Shown one piece after another: positions 34,520 to 42,975 of a DNA stretch of 64,000 nucleotides. Both the position numbers and the translations under genes were made by a program. Source of the DNA: Levilactobacillus brevis ATCC 14869 = DSM 20054. Its GTDB lineage: Bacteria > Bacillota > Bacilli > Lactobacillales > Lactobacillaceae. The stretch lies in NCBI RefSeq assembly GCF_001433855.1, contig NZ_AZCP01000004.1, positions 208,894 through 272,893 of the forward strand. The letters are read 5' to 3'. Position 1 is the stretch's first letter. Every line of letters begins with the position of its first letter. The notes below the pieces were generated by a model. That model saw only the letters and a list, made by a program, of their open reading frames with translations. It had not been told where the DNA came from and did not search any database.

Positions 34520-35452
34520 TTAGTTGTTCCCTCCTTCGAAGTAGTGGTGTTGTTTCAAATAATTCATGGCAACTGTCTGCGGTTCTTCAAGTTCGTCGTC
34601 AACCTTGTAGTTCAGTTCCTGCATGGTCTTCAACGAGATCTTACCCTCGAGTTTTTCTAAGACGGGTTTCAGTTCCGGATGCTTTTTCAAAATGGCGTTA
34701 GTGGCCACTGGACTGGCATCGTATGGTGGGAAGAAATGCTTATCATCCTTCAGTAACTTCAGATGATAACTGGCAACCCGACCATCAGTGGAGTAGCCAA
34801 GAATGGCATCCATTTTATTAGCCGATAAGGCATCATAGAGCAGTCCAGTCTGCATCGGATAAACGGTGCCAAAGCTATAACCATACATTTTTTGGAACGA
34901 TGGATACCCGTCACCTTGGCGGTTTTGCCAAATTTGGTCGATGCCGACCTTCATCTTAGGCGCCAACTTTTTCATATCACTGACGGTCTTTAAGTGATGC
35001 TGCTTGGCATACTTTTGGGTGACCATCCACGCGTAAGTATCCGCGAAGCCATACGTCTTAAAGTAGGTCATGTGATACCGATCTTGAAACCCTTTCGTCA
35101 CCGTTGCCTTAACTTTGGCCGGGTCTCGTTCGAATTTCTCGTTAAGAATCGTGGTAAGGTCGGTCCCATAGAAACGAATGGCGGAAATATCGGCGTTGCC
35201 ATTCTTTAACGCGTTAAAACTAACATTTCCGGACCCGAGGTTATTGATGATCGATGTTTTTAAGCTTGTGTCATGTTCAATCATGCCCGCAATCATATAG
35301 GCCATGATTTGTTGCTCAGTCGTATTTTGCGAGGCAATTCGTATTGTATCATTACCTGAACCAGCTAGACCTGGTAAGGAACAGCCACCCAGTGGTAAGA
35401 GGATGACAGCGGCCAAAAGTCCAGCGAGCCATTTTCGTAAGTGTTTGCGCAT
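34520..35452 (-). CDS. opuCC: OpuC-type osmoprotectant-binding lipoprotein
   Basis: A 310-residue lipoprotein with lipobox LGGC (Cys24). The OpuAC-like fold is recognisable from IRIASQNTTEQQIMAYM, YAWMVTQKYAKQH, GYSTDGRVASYHL and the closing helix LNYKVDDELEEPQTVAMNYL. It binds the quaternary amine outside the membrane and hands it to OpuCB/CD. The ligand preference (choline versus carnitine or betaine) cannot be read reliably. It lies 10 nt after opuCB. Confidence 0.9.
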   Translation of the reverse strand: MRKHLRKWLAGLLAAVILLPLGGCSLPGLAGSGNDTIRIASQNTTEQQIMAYMIAGMIEHDTSLKTSIINNLGSGNVSFNALKNGNADISAIRFYGTDLTTILNEKFERDPAKVKATVTKGFQDRYHMTYFKTYGFADTYAWMVTQKYAKQHHLKTVSDMKKLAPKMKVGIDQIWQNRQGDGYPSFQKMYGYSFGTVYPMQTGLLYDALSANKMDAILGYSTDGRVASYHLKLLKDDKHFFPPYDASPVATNAILKKHPELKPVLEKLEGKISLKTMQELNYKVDDELEEPQTVAMNYLKQHHYFEGGNN

Positions 35453-35462
35453 AGCGAGCCTC

Positions 35463-36089
35463 CTATCGTAATTGCCGTGGTGTCACGGCTGTTTCCAGTT
35501 TACCCAATAAGTAATCGACGATTAGTGCCAACAGGATAACCGGAATTGACCCGCCCAAGATTAAGTCGGAACGGTAGAGGTTCAAACCATTGAAAATGAA
35601 GTCACCTAGGCCACCAGCACCGATATAAGATGCCAACGTTGCCCAAGCAATCACATAGGTTGCTGAGAGCCGAATACCGGCCATAATCACGGGAGCTGCT
35701 AAGGGGATTTCGGCTCGCAGCATCATTTGCCACCAAGTCATGCCCATGCCTTTAGCGGCATCACGAACGGTTGGTGAGACCCCTTGCATCCCCAAATAGG
35801 TGTTCCGCAAGATGGGAAGTAGTGAGTAGATGAATAGGGCGACGATGGCTGGTGTCGATCCAATCCCAAAGATGGGAATCATCATGGCTAATAATGCCAT
35901 GGCAGGGATCGTTTGAAGAACACCAGCTAACGTAATCACAAAATTCGCGCCGTGTTTCATTCGCGTCAGTAAAATTCCCAGCGGAACGGCTACGATAACG
36001 CCCAGAGCGAGTGCCGCTGCCGAAATGTAGAGATGTTGGCCGGTCTTACTGATCAGCTGTGTCCCATAAGTCGCTAGAAAATGCATCAT
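35463..36089 (-). CDS. opuCB: OpuC-type osmoprotectant ABC permease
   Basis: A 208-residue permease, homologous to the opuCD product, with EAA loop [22 protein letters not shown]. It starts with two adjacent ATG codons overlapping the opuCA stop (ATGA), so it is translationally coupled. Confidence 0.9.
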   Translation of the reverse strand: MMHFLATYGTQLISKTGQHLYISAAALALGVIVAVPLGILLTRMKHGANFVITLAGVLQTIPAMALLAMMIPIFGIGSTPAIVALFIYSLLPILRNTYLGMQGVSPTVRDAAKGMGMTWWQMMLRAEIPLAAPVIMAGIRLSATYVIAWATLASYIGAGGLGDFIFNGLNLYRSDLILGGSIPVILLALIVDYLLGKLETAVTPRQLR

Positions 36090-37291
36090 TTCTCGGTGTC
36101 GCCCCCTTCATGAGTGGCTGCTGCGTGAATATCAGCATTGATTGGGGAAGCGGGAGTTTCATCAGCTTCTGGTGCTCCACGCAAAGCGTCATACACGATA
36201 TCAACCAATGCGGTCCGCGTGACGATCCCGACGAGCCGTTTTTGTTTATCAACGACTGGAACGTTTTTAACCCCCTGTTTGAGAATCCGATCAACGGTAT
36301 CACCGATTAGCGAGTCAGCTTTGACATAAAAGACCTTTTCGTTCGTCAGCTCACTGATTGGCGTATGTGGATCAGTCGTCCGGTTAATATCGTCTAAGTC
36401 AATGTAGCCTTGTAAGACCCCATTGGCATCTGTAACCAGCAAGGTATCCACTCGACGATCATGCATGACGTCAATGGCATCGTCTAACGTCTTATCTGGC
36501 GTAATAGCGACAGGGTTCTTTAACATGATTTGACTAACGGACAGGATATTTGGTTGGGCGCGAATCAAGCGTTCTTCACCAATCAAGTTCGTAACGAATT
36601 CGTTGGCTGGGTGACGCAAGATGTTTTCGGGCGTATCCACTTGGACCTGCTTACCTTGACTCATAATGACCACCTTGGTTGCTAGGTGGAGGGCTTCATC
36701 CATATCATGCGTCACAAAGATAAAGGTTTTACCCAAGTCCTCTTGTAAATGTTTGACTAAATCCTGTAATGATTCCCGCGTGATTGGGTCCAAGGCACCA
36801 AAGGGTTCATCCATTAGAATGATTTCTTGGTCAGCGGCCAAGGCACGTACGACCCCAATCCGTTGTTGTTGCCCACCGGATAATTCACCAGGGTAGCGTT
36901 GCAGCATCTCATCGGGGAGTTGGGCCAATTCAATCATTTTATGGGCTTGTTTAGCCCGTTTTTCTTTAGACCAGCCCAGCAATTTAGGGACGATTTCAAT
37001 ATTTTCTTGAATCGTCATGTGGGGCATTAACCCGATATTTTGAATGACATAACCGATTGAACGACGGAGCTTGACGGGGTCCATCTTCGAGATGTCCTTA
37101 TCGTTGATCTTAATGGTACCAGAAGTTTGGTTGAGCATACGGTTAATCATCCGCATGGTCGTGGTCTTCCCGGAACCAGAGGTCCCAATAAAAGCAATAA
37201 ATTCACCGCGGTCGACTTCAAGGTTGAAGTCGTCAACGGCAACTTTACCGTTGGGATATTCTTTACGTAGATGTTCCATTGAAAGTAGCAT
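36086..37291 (-). CDS. opuCA: OpuC-type ABC ATPase with tandem CBS domains
   Basis: A 401-residue ATPase: Walker [13 protein letters not shown], signature [16 protein letters not shown], Walker [14 protein letters not shown]. Two CBS domains occupy about residues 255-375 ([16 protein letters not shown] and [16 protein letters not shown]). CBS pairs in OpuA/OpuC ATPases sense ionic strength or cyclic di-AMP, linking uptake to osmotic state. A short acidic tail ends the protein. Start behind AGGAGG. First gene of the operon, behind a structured leader. Confidence 0.93.
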   Translation of the reverse strand: MLLSMEHLRKEYPNGKVAVDDFNLEVDRGEFIAFIGTSGSGKTTTMRMINRMLNQTSGTIKINDKDISKMDPVKLRRSIGYVIQNIGLMPHMTIQENIEIVPKLLGWSKEKRAKQAHKMIELAQLPDEMLQRYPGELSGGQQQRIGVVRALAADQEIILMDEPFGALDPITRESLQDLVKHLQEDLGKTFIFVTHDMDEALHLATKVVIMSQGKQVQVDTPENILRHPANEFVTNLIGEERLIRAQPNILSVSQIMLKNPVAITPDKTLDDAIDVMHDRRVDTLLVTDANGVLQGYIDLDDINRTTDPHTPISELTNEKVFYVKADSLIGDTVDRILKQGVKNVPVVDKQKRLVGIVTRTALVDIVYDALRGAPEADETPASPINADIHAAATHEGGDTEK

Positions 37292-37323
37292 AGATTAACC
37301 TCCTGAGTAATGATGTTACTGAA

Positions 37324-37404
37324 CCGGCAAAGTGCCGGAAATAAAAAGACGATCGGTGTGCCGGGAGCACACGTCAGAGCGGGAGCAACCTGGGGACCGG
37401 TCGT
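37324..37404 (-). promoter_or_regulatory. Structured leader of the opuC mRNA
   Basis: On the minus-strand RNA a long-range stem (37404-37396 with 37357-37349, one mismatch) ends immediately before five U (37347-37343), resembling a terminator. A nested GTGTGC/GCACAC hairpin (37372-37367 with 37361-37356) competes with its last two pairs. A separate CCGGCA/TGCCGG hairpin (37338-37333 with 37329-37324) lies before the opuCA ribosome site. No known riboswitch class is recognised. Confidence 0.5.
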
Positions 37405-37433
37405 ATTTGATTTTTCGGCTTACGATTAAACCT

Positions 37434-37462
37434 ATTGTACACGATTTACCAGTAATTTCCAA
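37434..37462 (-). promoter_or_regulatory. opuC promoter
   Basis: TTGGAA (37462-37457) and TACAAT (37439-37434) on the minus strand, 17-bp spacer, about 140 nt before opuCA. Confidence 0.7.
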
Positions 37463-37619
37463 ACGGATACAATTCCTGGTGTTGATAATCATGTCATGTA
37501 AATGCCTGAACAACCCGGTCAAAACGCTGTACCCATCGGCTTGGGTGGCGATAGTCAAAATCTGTTTTTTGATAAGAAAATTCTTATTAAGAGGAGTGGA
37601 TTTTTTACCAAAAAAAGGG

Positions 37620-37650
37620 TTGCCTTCGACCTGCTCGAACCCTGTATACT
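37620..37650 (+). promoter_or_regulatory. Promoter with a palindromic operator in its spacer
   Basis: TTGCCT (37620-37625) and TATACT (37645-37650) are 19 bp apart. The inverted repeat TTCGA-CCTGC-TCGAA at 37625-37639 fills the spacer, where a repressor would block the polymerase. Confidence 0.45.
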
Positions 37651-37686
37651 ACATAACATCAACAAAACCGAAAGGGAGTTACGATC

Positions 37687-38166
37687 TTGAAACGAATCCT
37701 GCTTGCTGGCGCAATGGACGCGACCAGCCAAACCTTTGTCCGACAACTAAGCGAAAATAATCAGCTTCAGCTGACGGTGTACACCCCTAGTGCAGTGACC
37801 CTCCCCCAAACTGTGACCGCATTAACTGAGGAAACACTCGACGAAGGTGGTTTGACGGCTGCTATGATGGATCAAGACATCGTGGTGGCTTTGATCCCAA
37901 CAATTAAGCTAGCTAATACTGTGACGACATTAATTACTGCCGCTCAGGCTACCGGAACGTCACAAGTGATTGTGAGTCGGACCGATGACATTGTTGAATT
38001 GCCGGGACAAATCCGCGATGCCCGTCGCCGATTAATGACAGCACATTTAAATTTTGACTTGGTTGATGGACTTGCTGGCGTAAGCACGTTGCTGGCGGTT
38101 AATCCAGCACCAACGGCGGTTTTTGACCCCGAAACGTCTTTTCCCATTGAACAAATGATGAGTTAA
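37687..38166 (+). CDS. Short NAD(P)-binding SDR-like protein
   Basis: A 159-residue protein starting with a beta-alpha-beta unit (KRILLAGAMDATSQTFVRQL), in which the glycine-rich loop reads GAMDATS instead of GATGxxG. Later segments (DIVVALIPT and SQVIVSRTD) follow the atypical SDR/NmrA pattern, but the protein is shorter than family members (about 210 residues). TTG start about 10 nt behind AAAGGGA. It may be a cofactor-binding regulator rather than a dehydrogenase. Monocistronic. Confidence 0.65.
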   Translation: MKRILLAGAMDATSQTFVRQLSENNQLQLTVYTPSAVTLPQTVTALTEETLDEGGLTAAMMDQDIVVALIPTIKLANTVTTLITAAQATGTSQVIVSRTDDIVELPGQIRDARRRLMTAHLNFDLVDGLAGVSTLLAVNPAPTAVFDPETSFPIEQMMS

Positions 38167-38168
38167 AG

Positions 38169-38203
38169 AAAACGCGTTGCCCATCAGGACAACGCGTTTT
38201 TTT
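38169..38203. terminator. Bidirectional terminator
   Basis: An AAAACGCGTTG/CAACGCGTTTT stem (38169-38179 with 38190-38200) with T-runs on both strands. Confidence 0.85.
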
Positions 38204-39431
38204 ATGCGGCTTGGGTTTTAGAGCGGCGAATTTCAGGAACTAGCCACCAAACCAGTAACAGGTTAATCAGCATGAGCAGAGCGGTTGAGATAAAGACGGC
38301 GTTGTAATTAAAGACACCGGCAATCCAACCACCCAGCAGTGACCCCAGCATATTACCGATTGACTGAAAGGACTGATTCCAACTGAAGACCGTCGACGTC
38401 AGTTCGACTGGCGAGTTTTTGGTCAGTAGGGTTTGAATCTCCGGGAACAATGCCCCGTCAGAAATGCCAATCATGAAGCGCAGAATCCCTAACATCCAGA
38501 CGCTGGTGACAAAGCCTTGCGGTAAATACATGAGAAAGGCAAAGACGTAGCCGAAGATCAAGACTTTTCCCGAGCCGTGTTGATCGCCGTAACGACCTAA
38601 TCGGGGTGAGGCAAAAATATTTGAAATCCCCGGTAATGCGGCAATTATCCCAGCAACTACCGTAATGGGACCGACGTTATGCATGAGTTCCTTGACGTAC
38701 AAGCTAATAATGGGGGAGATGGAGATATTCCCAAATTGAACAATGAGCGTTGAGGATAACAAGACCAGAATTAATTTGGGATTAGGGAAGGCTGCCAGTG
38801 GATTATGACTTTTAGCCGCCCCAGGTTGCTTGACGACGGGCTTGAACTGTTCTTCAACGAAGACCCAACTTAAAATAAACGTCGAAAAGAGCAATAAGGC
38901 TGTGATGAAAAAGGTCAATCGAATGGAGAAGACCTGGGCCAAAACCCCACCGATGACCGGACCTAGTAGCATGCCACTCGTGACACCGGTCATTAATGTG
39001 CTGAGGGAAGCCCCACTGTGTTTACGGGGTGTTTGCGAGGCGACTAACGCCTGGGCATTAGAAATGAATCCGGCAAAGACACCCTGTAATGCCCGTAAGG
39101 CCACTAACTGCCAAACGCTGGTGGCAAAGCCCATTAAGGCCATGGCTACGGCCGTACCTAATGAAGCGCGCATTAACATGAGCTTACGACCCTTGCGATC
39201 GGCAACCATTCCCCAAAGGGGGGAAGCAATGGCACTGACAAAGAAGTCAGCAGCGTACACGAGGCCACTATACATGGTGACTTGTGACTTGGTGTAATCG
39301 CCAAGACTACTAATATATAGCGATAAAAATGGCATGATCTCACTAAATGCCATGCCGGCAACGAACGTACAGAACCAGAGAACCCGCAGATTACGCCGCC
39401 AAGGCCCGCGTTCTCTTTCAGCTTCGTCCAA
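38202..39431 (-). CDS. MFS drug exporter, twelve helices
   Basis: A 409-residue transporter with motif A GMVADRKGRKLMLM in loop 2-3, a central loop around residue 200 and motif C-like GPVIGGVLAQ (TM5), which marks drug:H+ antiporters. TTG start, 10 nt behind AGGAG; an in-frame TGA just upstream excludes a longer protein. A palindrome at 39469-39483 upstream may be the binding site of its regulator. Confidence 0.85.
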   Translation of the reverse strand: MDEAERERGPWRRNLRVLWFCTFVAGMAFSEIMPFLSLYISSLGDYTKSQVTMYSGLVYAADFFVSAIASPLWGMVADRKGRKLMLMRASLGTAVAMALMGFATSVWQLVALRALQGVFAGFISNAQALVASQTPRKHSGASLSTLMTGVTSGMLLGPVIGGVLAQVFSIRLTFFITALLLFSTFILSWVFVEEQFKPVVKQPGAAKSHNPLAAFPNPKLILVLLSSTLIVQFGNISISPIISLYVKELMHNVGPITVVAGIIAALPGISNIFASPRLGRYGDQHGSGKVLIFGYVFAFLMYLPQGFVTSVWMLGILRFMIGISDGALFPEIQTLLTKNSPVELTSTVFSWNQSFQSIGNMLGSLLGGWIAGVFNYNAVFISTALLMLINLLLVWWLVPEIRRSKTQAA

Positions 39432-39468
39432 AATATGTCAACTCCTATAACTTGAATTAATTGATCAG

Positions 39469-39483
39469 GTTACCCTAGGTAAC
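39469..39483. promoter_or_regulatory. Palindrome upstream of the MFS gene, candidate operator
   Basis: GTTACC-CTA-GGTAAC is a perfect 6-bp inverted repeat about 40 nt before the start of the MFS exporter gene; another GGTAAC half-site lies near 39510. The rest of the 307-bp gap holds no gene. Confidence 0.4.
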
Positions 39484-39634
39484 GCGAACCAATTGTGACT
39501 TATCCGTAATGGTAACTTTACTAAGATACGCCCATAGCCGCGGAAGGTCAACGTTAACGACTCATTTGTATGCGCTCGCAATGGTTTAAATAAGGGGCTA
39601 CCACTCAATGAAATTAAGTTTAGGTTACGGTTGA

Positions 39635-39672
39635 AAATAAAAAACGCCTAGGGCCAAAGTCCTAGACGTTTC
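39635..39672 (-). terminator. Terminator after the DyP peroxidase gene
   Basis: AACG(C/T)CTAGG arms at about 39643-39652 and 39661-39670, followed on the minus strand by a T-rich tract. Confidence 0.75.
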
Positions 39673-39738
39673 GGGTTTCCAAATAGTGATTAATTCAATG
39701 TGGATCAACTAATGGTCGTTCATGCCACTCATTAGAGA

Positions 39739-40692
39739 CTAGTCTTGTGGGAAATACGCACCATCGGCAATCTTTTCTAAGAGTCGCCGCGATGGGATGA
39801 AGAAGGCCGCCCCAGTAATGGGGGTGCTGAAGTCCAGTAGGCGATCGCTTTGGCTAAACATGTTGGTTAACATGCGTTGCGTCACGGTAAAGTGCCGCGC
39901 GTAGCCAATAAAGTAAGTTCCAACGATCCCTTTACCTGGTTCAGCGTAGGGCACATTCATGCGGACAATCTTGTGTTCAATATCACCATCATTGTCTTGT
40001 GAGGCAATGTTATGGGCATTCGGTAGCTTTTCGTCATCGTCTAGTTCCCGATCGCTGAATTTATGGCGACCAATCGCCTTTTCTTGATCCTCGGTGTGCA
40101 GGCCATTCCACGCGTCCATATTGTGGGTGTACTTCTGAGCAAAGGCGTAAGAACCATTAATAAATTCAGGATCTTCATCGCCAATCAATGCGTACTGCGT
40201 AGCATCTTGGCCAGCAGGATTTTCGGTCCCATCGATGAAGCCGATGATTGCTCGGCCCTCAAAATACCGGAACCCCGGTGTTTCATCGACAACGGTGGTC
40301 CAATCGCGTAAGAACTCACGGGCTTGATCGAGCACTTCGTAGACGACGGCCATCGTTTTGGCCCGGACGTGTAGGAATAGGTCAGCCGGAGTTGCCGGTG
40401 CGCTGTATTTAGGTCCGGTTACGCCGGTGAAATCAACGAGTTCTTTCGGTCGGTTGGCTGTAGGAAAAAGAAGCCGCCAAGCCGTTGCCCCAATACCGAA
40501 AGCAACTTTTAAATCAGCATCTGGATAGCGAATTACCATACTACGCTCAATTGCGGCCAAACGGTCGGCAAACTCGGCCAATGCTTCACGGTCGCCTGAT
40601 AGGTCATCACGGTTAATTAGATACGTGGTAAACATGATATTATCGCCGGCGTCACGGTAGACATCTTGCGCGTCAGCTGGATTGATTGACAT
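39739..40692 (-). CDS. DyP-type heme peroxidase
   Basis: A 317-residue dye-decolourising peroxidase using H2O2. The family signature is GFIDGTENPAG (distal Asp in the GxxDG motif); the distal Arg is likely in GYARHFTVTQRML and the proximal His in IGRHKFSDREL or nearby. No Tat signal, so cytosolic. Lactobacilli need exogenous heme, so activity depends on heme supply. ATG behind AGGGGGA. Monocistronic. Confidence 0.9.
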   Translation of the reverse strand: MSINPADAQDVYRDAGDNIMFTTYLINRDDLSGDREALAEFADRLAAIERSMVIRYPDADLKVAFGIGATAWRLLFPTANRPKELVDFTGVTGPKYSAPATPADLFLHVRAKTMAVVYEVLDQAREFLRDWTTVVDETPGFRYFEGRAIIGFIDGTENPAGQDATQYALIGDEDPEFINGSYAFAQKYTHNMDAWNGLHTEDQEKAIGRHKFSDRELDDDEKLPNAHNIASQDNDGDIEHKIVRMNVPYAEPGKGIVGTYFIGYARHFTVTQRMLTNMFSQSDRLLDFSTPITGAAFFIPSRRLLEKIADGAYFPQD

Positions 40693-40796
40693 AAGAACAT
40701 CCCCCTAATTCTAATAATCGATTTTAGTATAGCATGATCTCGGCGTTAGACGGTGAATAAGTTATCGAGTGATAATAGTTACGAAATAATGATACA

Positions 40797-40826
40797 TAAA
40801 AAGAGCCTAAGCTATAGCTTAAGCTC
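40797..40826 (-). terminator. Terminator after malY
   Basis: A near-perfect palindrome (40803-40812 with 40817-40826) followed on the minus strand by five T. Confidence 0.8.
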
Positions 40827-40832
40827 AAAGAT

Positions 40833-41999
40833 TTAGGCCTGTTCAAACTGATGAATGCCCGTCGCCAGACGATTCAAGCCATCTTGTAGGCGAGCTGGGG
40901 GACAAGCCACATTGATACGGACGAAGTCGTGACCGTCACCGCCATAGACCGCACCGGCAGAGATGAACAAGCCGGTTGTTTGCCGAATTGCCGAGCACAG
41001 GGCCTGGGTATCCTGGGTGACATCGCGACAGTCAATCCAGACCAGATAGGTGGCGTGACCAGCAATCACGTGTAGCTCTGGTAGTTGTTGCTGTACGAAT
41101 GTCGTGAGGGTTTGCTTGTTAGCCGTAATTGTTGCGTTTAGTTCATGAACCCACTGTGAGCCAGTTGTATAGGCCGCAATCGAGCCAGGAATGGCAAAAG
41201 CGTTGGGTTCCGCCAGTTCGTCGGTATTGATCCCCCGGTCGACTTGGTTGCGTAAGTTCTCGTTGGGAATGATCAGAGTCGCAGCGTGTAAGGCAGCGAC
41301 ATTAAAGGTCTTGCTAGGAGATACCGCCGTTACACTAAGATTAGCCGCCAAATCACTTACAGCGGCAAATGGCGTATAGCCATGACCGGCATCCGTGATG
41401 TCACCGTGAATCTCATCACTAAAGACGGTGACGTGATGAGTGGCCGCCAGTTCCGCGATATGTTGCAGATCCGCCGATGTCCAGACCTTACCGACTGGAT
41501 TGTGGGGGTTACAGAGGATCATCATGGTCGTGAGGGGTTCTGCCATCTTTGCCGCGAGATCGTCCCAGTCAATAGTATAGGCGCCCGCGTGAAATTGCAG
41601 GTCACTAGATAAGACGTGCCGACCGTTATTGACGATCGAATTATAGAAGATATTGTAGACGGGCGCTTGCACCAAGACGTTATCGCCGACGTGACTCAAA
41701 CGGCGGACAGCTGAAGAGAGTGCAGGCACAACACCAGTCACAAAACGCATCCAATCCGTATTAGGGGCCCAGTTATGTTCCGTGGCGTACCAGTGTTGCA
41801 CGGCTTCAAAGTAAGCTGCGGGAACCTCTTCGTAACCAAAGATGCCGCCGTCCGCCTTTTGTTTGATAGCGCTGATAATGCCGGGAGCGGTCCGGAAGTC
41901 CATGTCTGCTACCCACATGGGGAGCTCGTTGTCTTGGACGTCCCACTTAACTGAGTCAGTATGGCGCCGGTCGATCATTTCTGAAAAATCATACTGCAT
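40833..41999 (-). CDS. MalY/PatB-family PLP aminotransferase (cystathionine beta-lyase type)
   Basis: A 388-residue fold-type I PLP enzyme. The N-terminal DFSEMIDRRHTDSVKWD and PMWVADMDF blocks, NPHNPVGKVW, and the PLP lysine Lys230 in AVSPSKTFN are diagnostic of MalY/PatB carbon-sulfur lyases, which cleave cystathionine or cysteine conjugates to release thiol, pyruvate and ammonia. It overlaps the stop of the DUF3737 gene by one base (TAATG), implying coupled translation. Confidence 0.9.
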   Translation of the reverse strand: MQYDFSEMIDRRHTDSVKWDVQDNELPMWVADMDFRTAPGIISAIKQKADGGIFGYEEVPAAYFEAVQHWYATEHNWAPNTDWMRFVTGVVPALSSAVRRLSHVGDNVLVQAPVYNIFYNSIVNNGRHVLSSDLQFHAGAYTIDWDDLAAKMAEPLTTMMILCNPHNPVGKVWTSADLQHIAELAATHHVTVFSDEIHGDITDAGHGYTPFAAVSDLAANLSVTAVSPSKTFNVAALHAATLIIPNENLRNQVDRGINTDELAEPNAFAIPGSIAAYTTGSQWVHELNATITANKQTLTTFVQQQLPELHVIAGHATYLVWIDCRDVTQDTQALCSAIRQTTGLFISAGAVYGGDGHDFVRINVACPPARLQDGLNRLATGIHQFEQA

Positions 42000-42856
42000 T
42001 ACGGTAATGCCTCCTTGGTAGTTGTAATGGTGGTACGGTGTTCGTCAATGGTGGGATCATCGAAGATTACCTGACCAATTGCGGGTGCGGTGATTTGGCC
42101 GTTAACCGGATTTTTCACGCTATCAATTGCCGTATTGATGGTGGCGTCGATATCCGTGCAGTACTCGAAGGACAAGTCGGTATTGATAAGCGAACAGTTT
42201 TTGAGCGTGAGATGGTCCACGTAACACAGGCCTTGATCGCTTTCGAGCCAACAGTTGACGAAGGTAATGTTCTTGGTGTTCCACGCTAAATACTCGCCGA
42301 TAATGGTGGAATCATAAACAGTGACGTTGTCACAATTCCAGAAGGCGTCATGGGTAATTAACGTGGAATGATGAACCTCGACGTTTTTACTACCGTCAAA
42401 GGCATAGTTCCCGGTGATTTTTAGGTGATCAGCATAGACATTTTCACTATTCATGCCGAAGTAATCACCCGTTGCCGTCACGTTACGCAAATCAACGTCT
42501 TGGCACCACCAAAGGGTTTCACCAGCGTCCGCAAAAGTTACATCGTCTAGTTTGAGATGACTAGCATGCCGAAAGGTCTTAGTGGCCCGAATCAAGCTGT
42601 GCTGCATGGTGAGATCGTCTGTGTACCAAATACCAGCGTGAGCGTCTGGCTGCCACGTCGTGTGCGTTAGATTAGCGTGATGGGCGTACCATAACGGGTA
42701 CTTCCATTTGAAGATGGTGTGATCAATGGCGACACTACGCGCGTGCTTTAATGGGGATTCACCATCGACGAAGGTGCTATTGGTAATGTGGAGATCGTGA
42801 CCTTGAAACAAGGCCCGTTCGCCAGTTAAAGTTTGTTGATTAATTTCTGTAGTCAA
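41999..42856 (-). CDS. DUF3737 right-handed beta-helix protein
   Basis: A 285-residue cytosolic protein built from a repeating pattern of short strands (SVAIDHTIFKWKYPLWYAHH, NLTHTTWQPDAHAGIWYTDD, NVTVYDSTIIGEYLAWNTKN), as in DUF3737 solenoids. The family is often next to MalY-type genes in lactobacilli and its function is unknown. TTG start; ribosome site AAGGAGT is about 12 nt upstream. It overlaps malY by one base. Confidence 0.82.
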   Translation of the reverse strand: MTTEINQQTLTGERALFQGHDLHITNSTFVDGESPLKHARSVAIDHTIFKWKYPLWYAHHANLTHTTWQPDAHAGIWYTDDLTMQHSLIRATKTFRHASHLKLDDVTFADAGETLWWCQDVDLRNVTATGDYFGMNSENVYADHLKITGNYAFDGSKNVEVHHSTLITHDAFWNCDNVTVYDSTIIGEYLAWNTKNITFVNCWLESDQGLCYVDHLTLKNCSLINTDLSFEYCTDIDATINTAIDSVKNPVNGQITAPAIGQVIFDDPTIDEHRTTITTTKEALP

Positions 42857-42975
42857 GTGTGTTGTCGACTCCTTTTATCCGTTGAAGTTACTAGAATTGG
42901 TGAGGCGTACTCGCTCACTAGTAACTAGTCTAGTACCTTCGAGTGGCTTTAAGGCAAGTCATTTAGTTAAAAATT

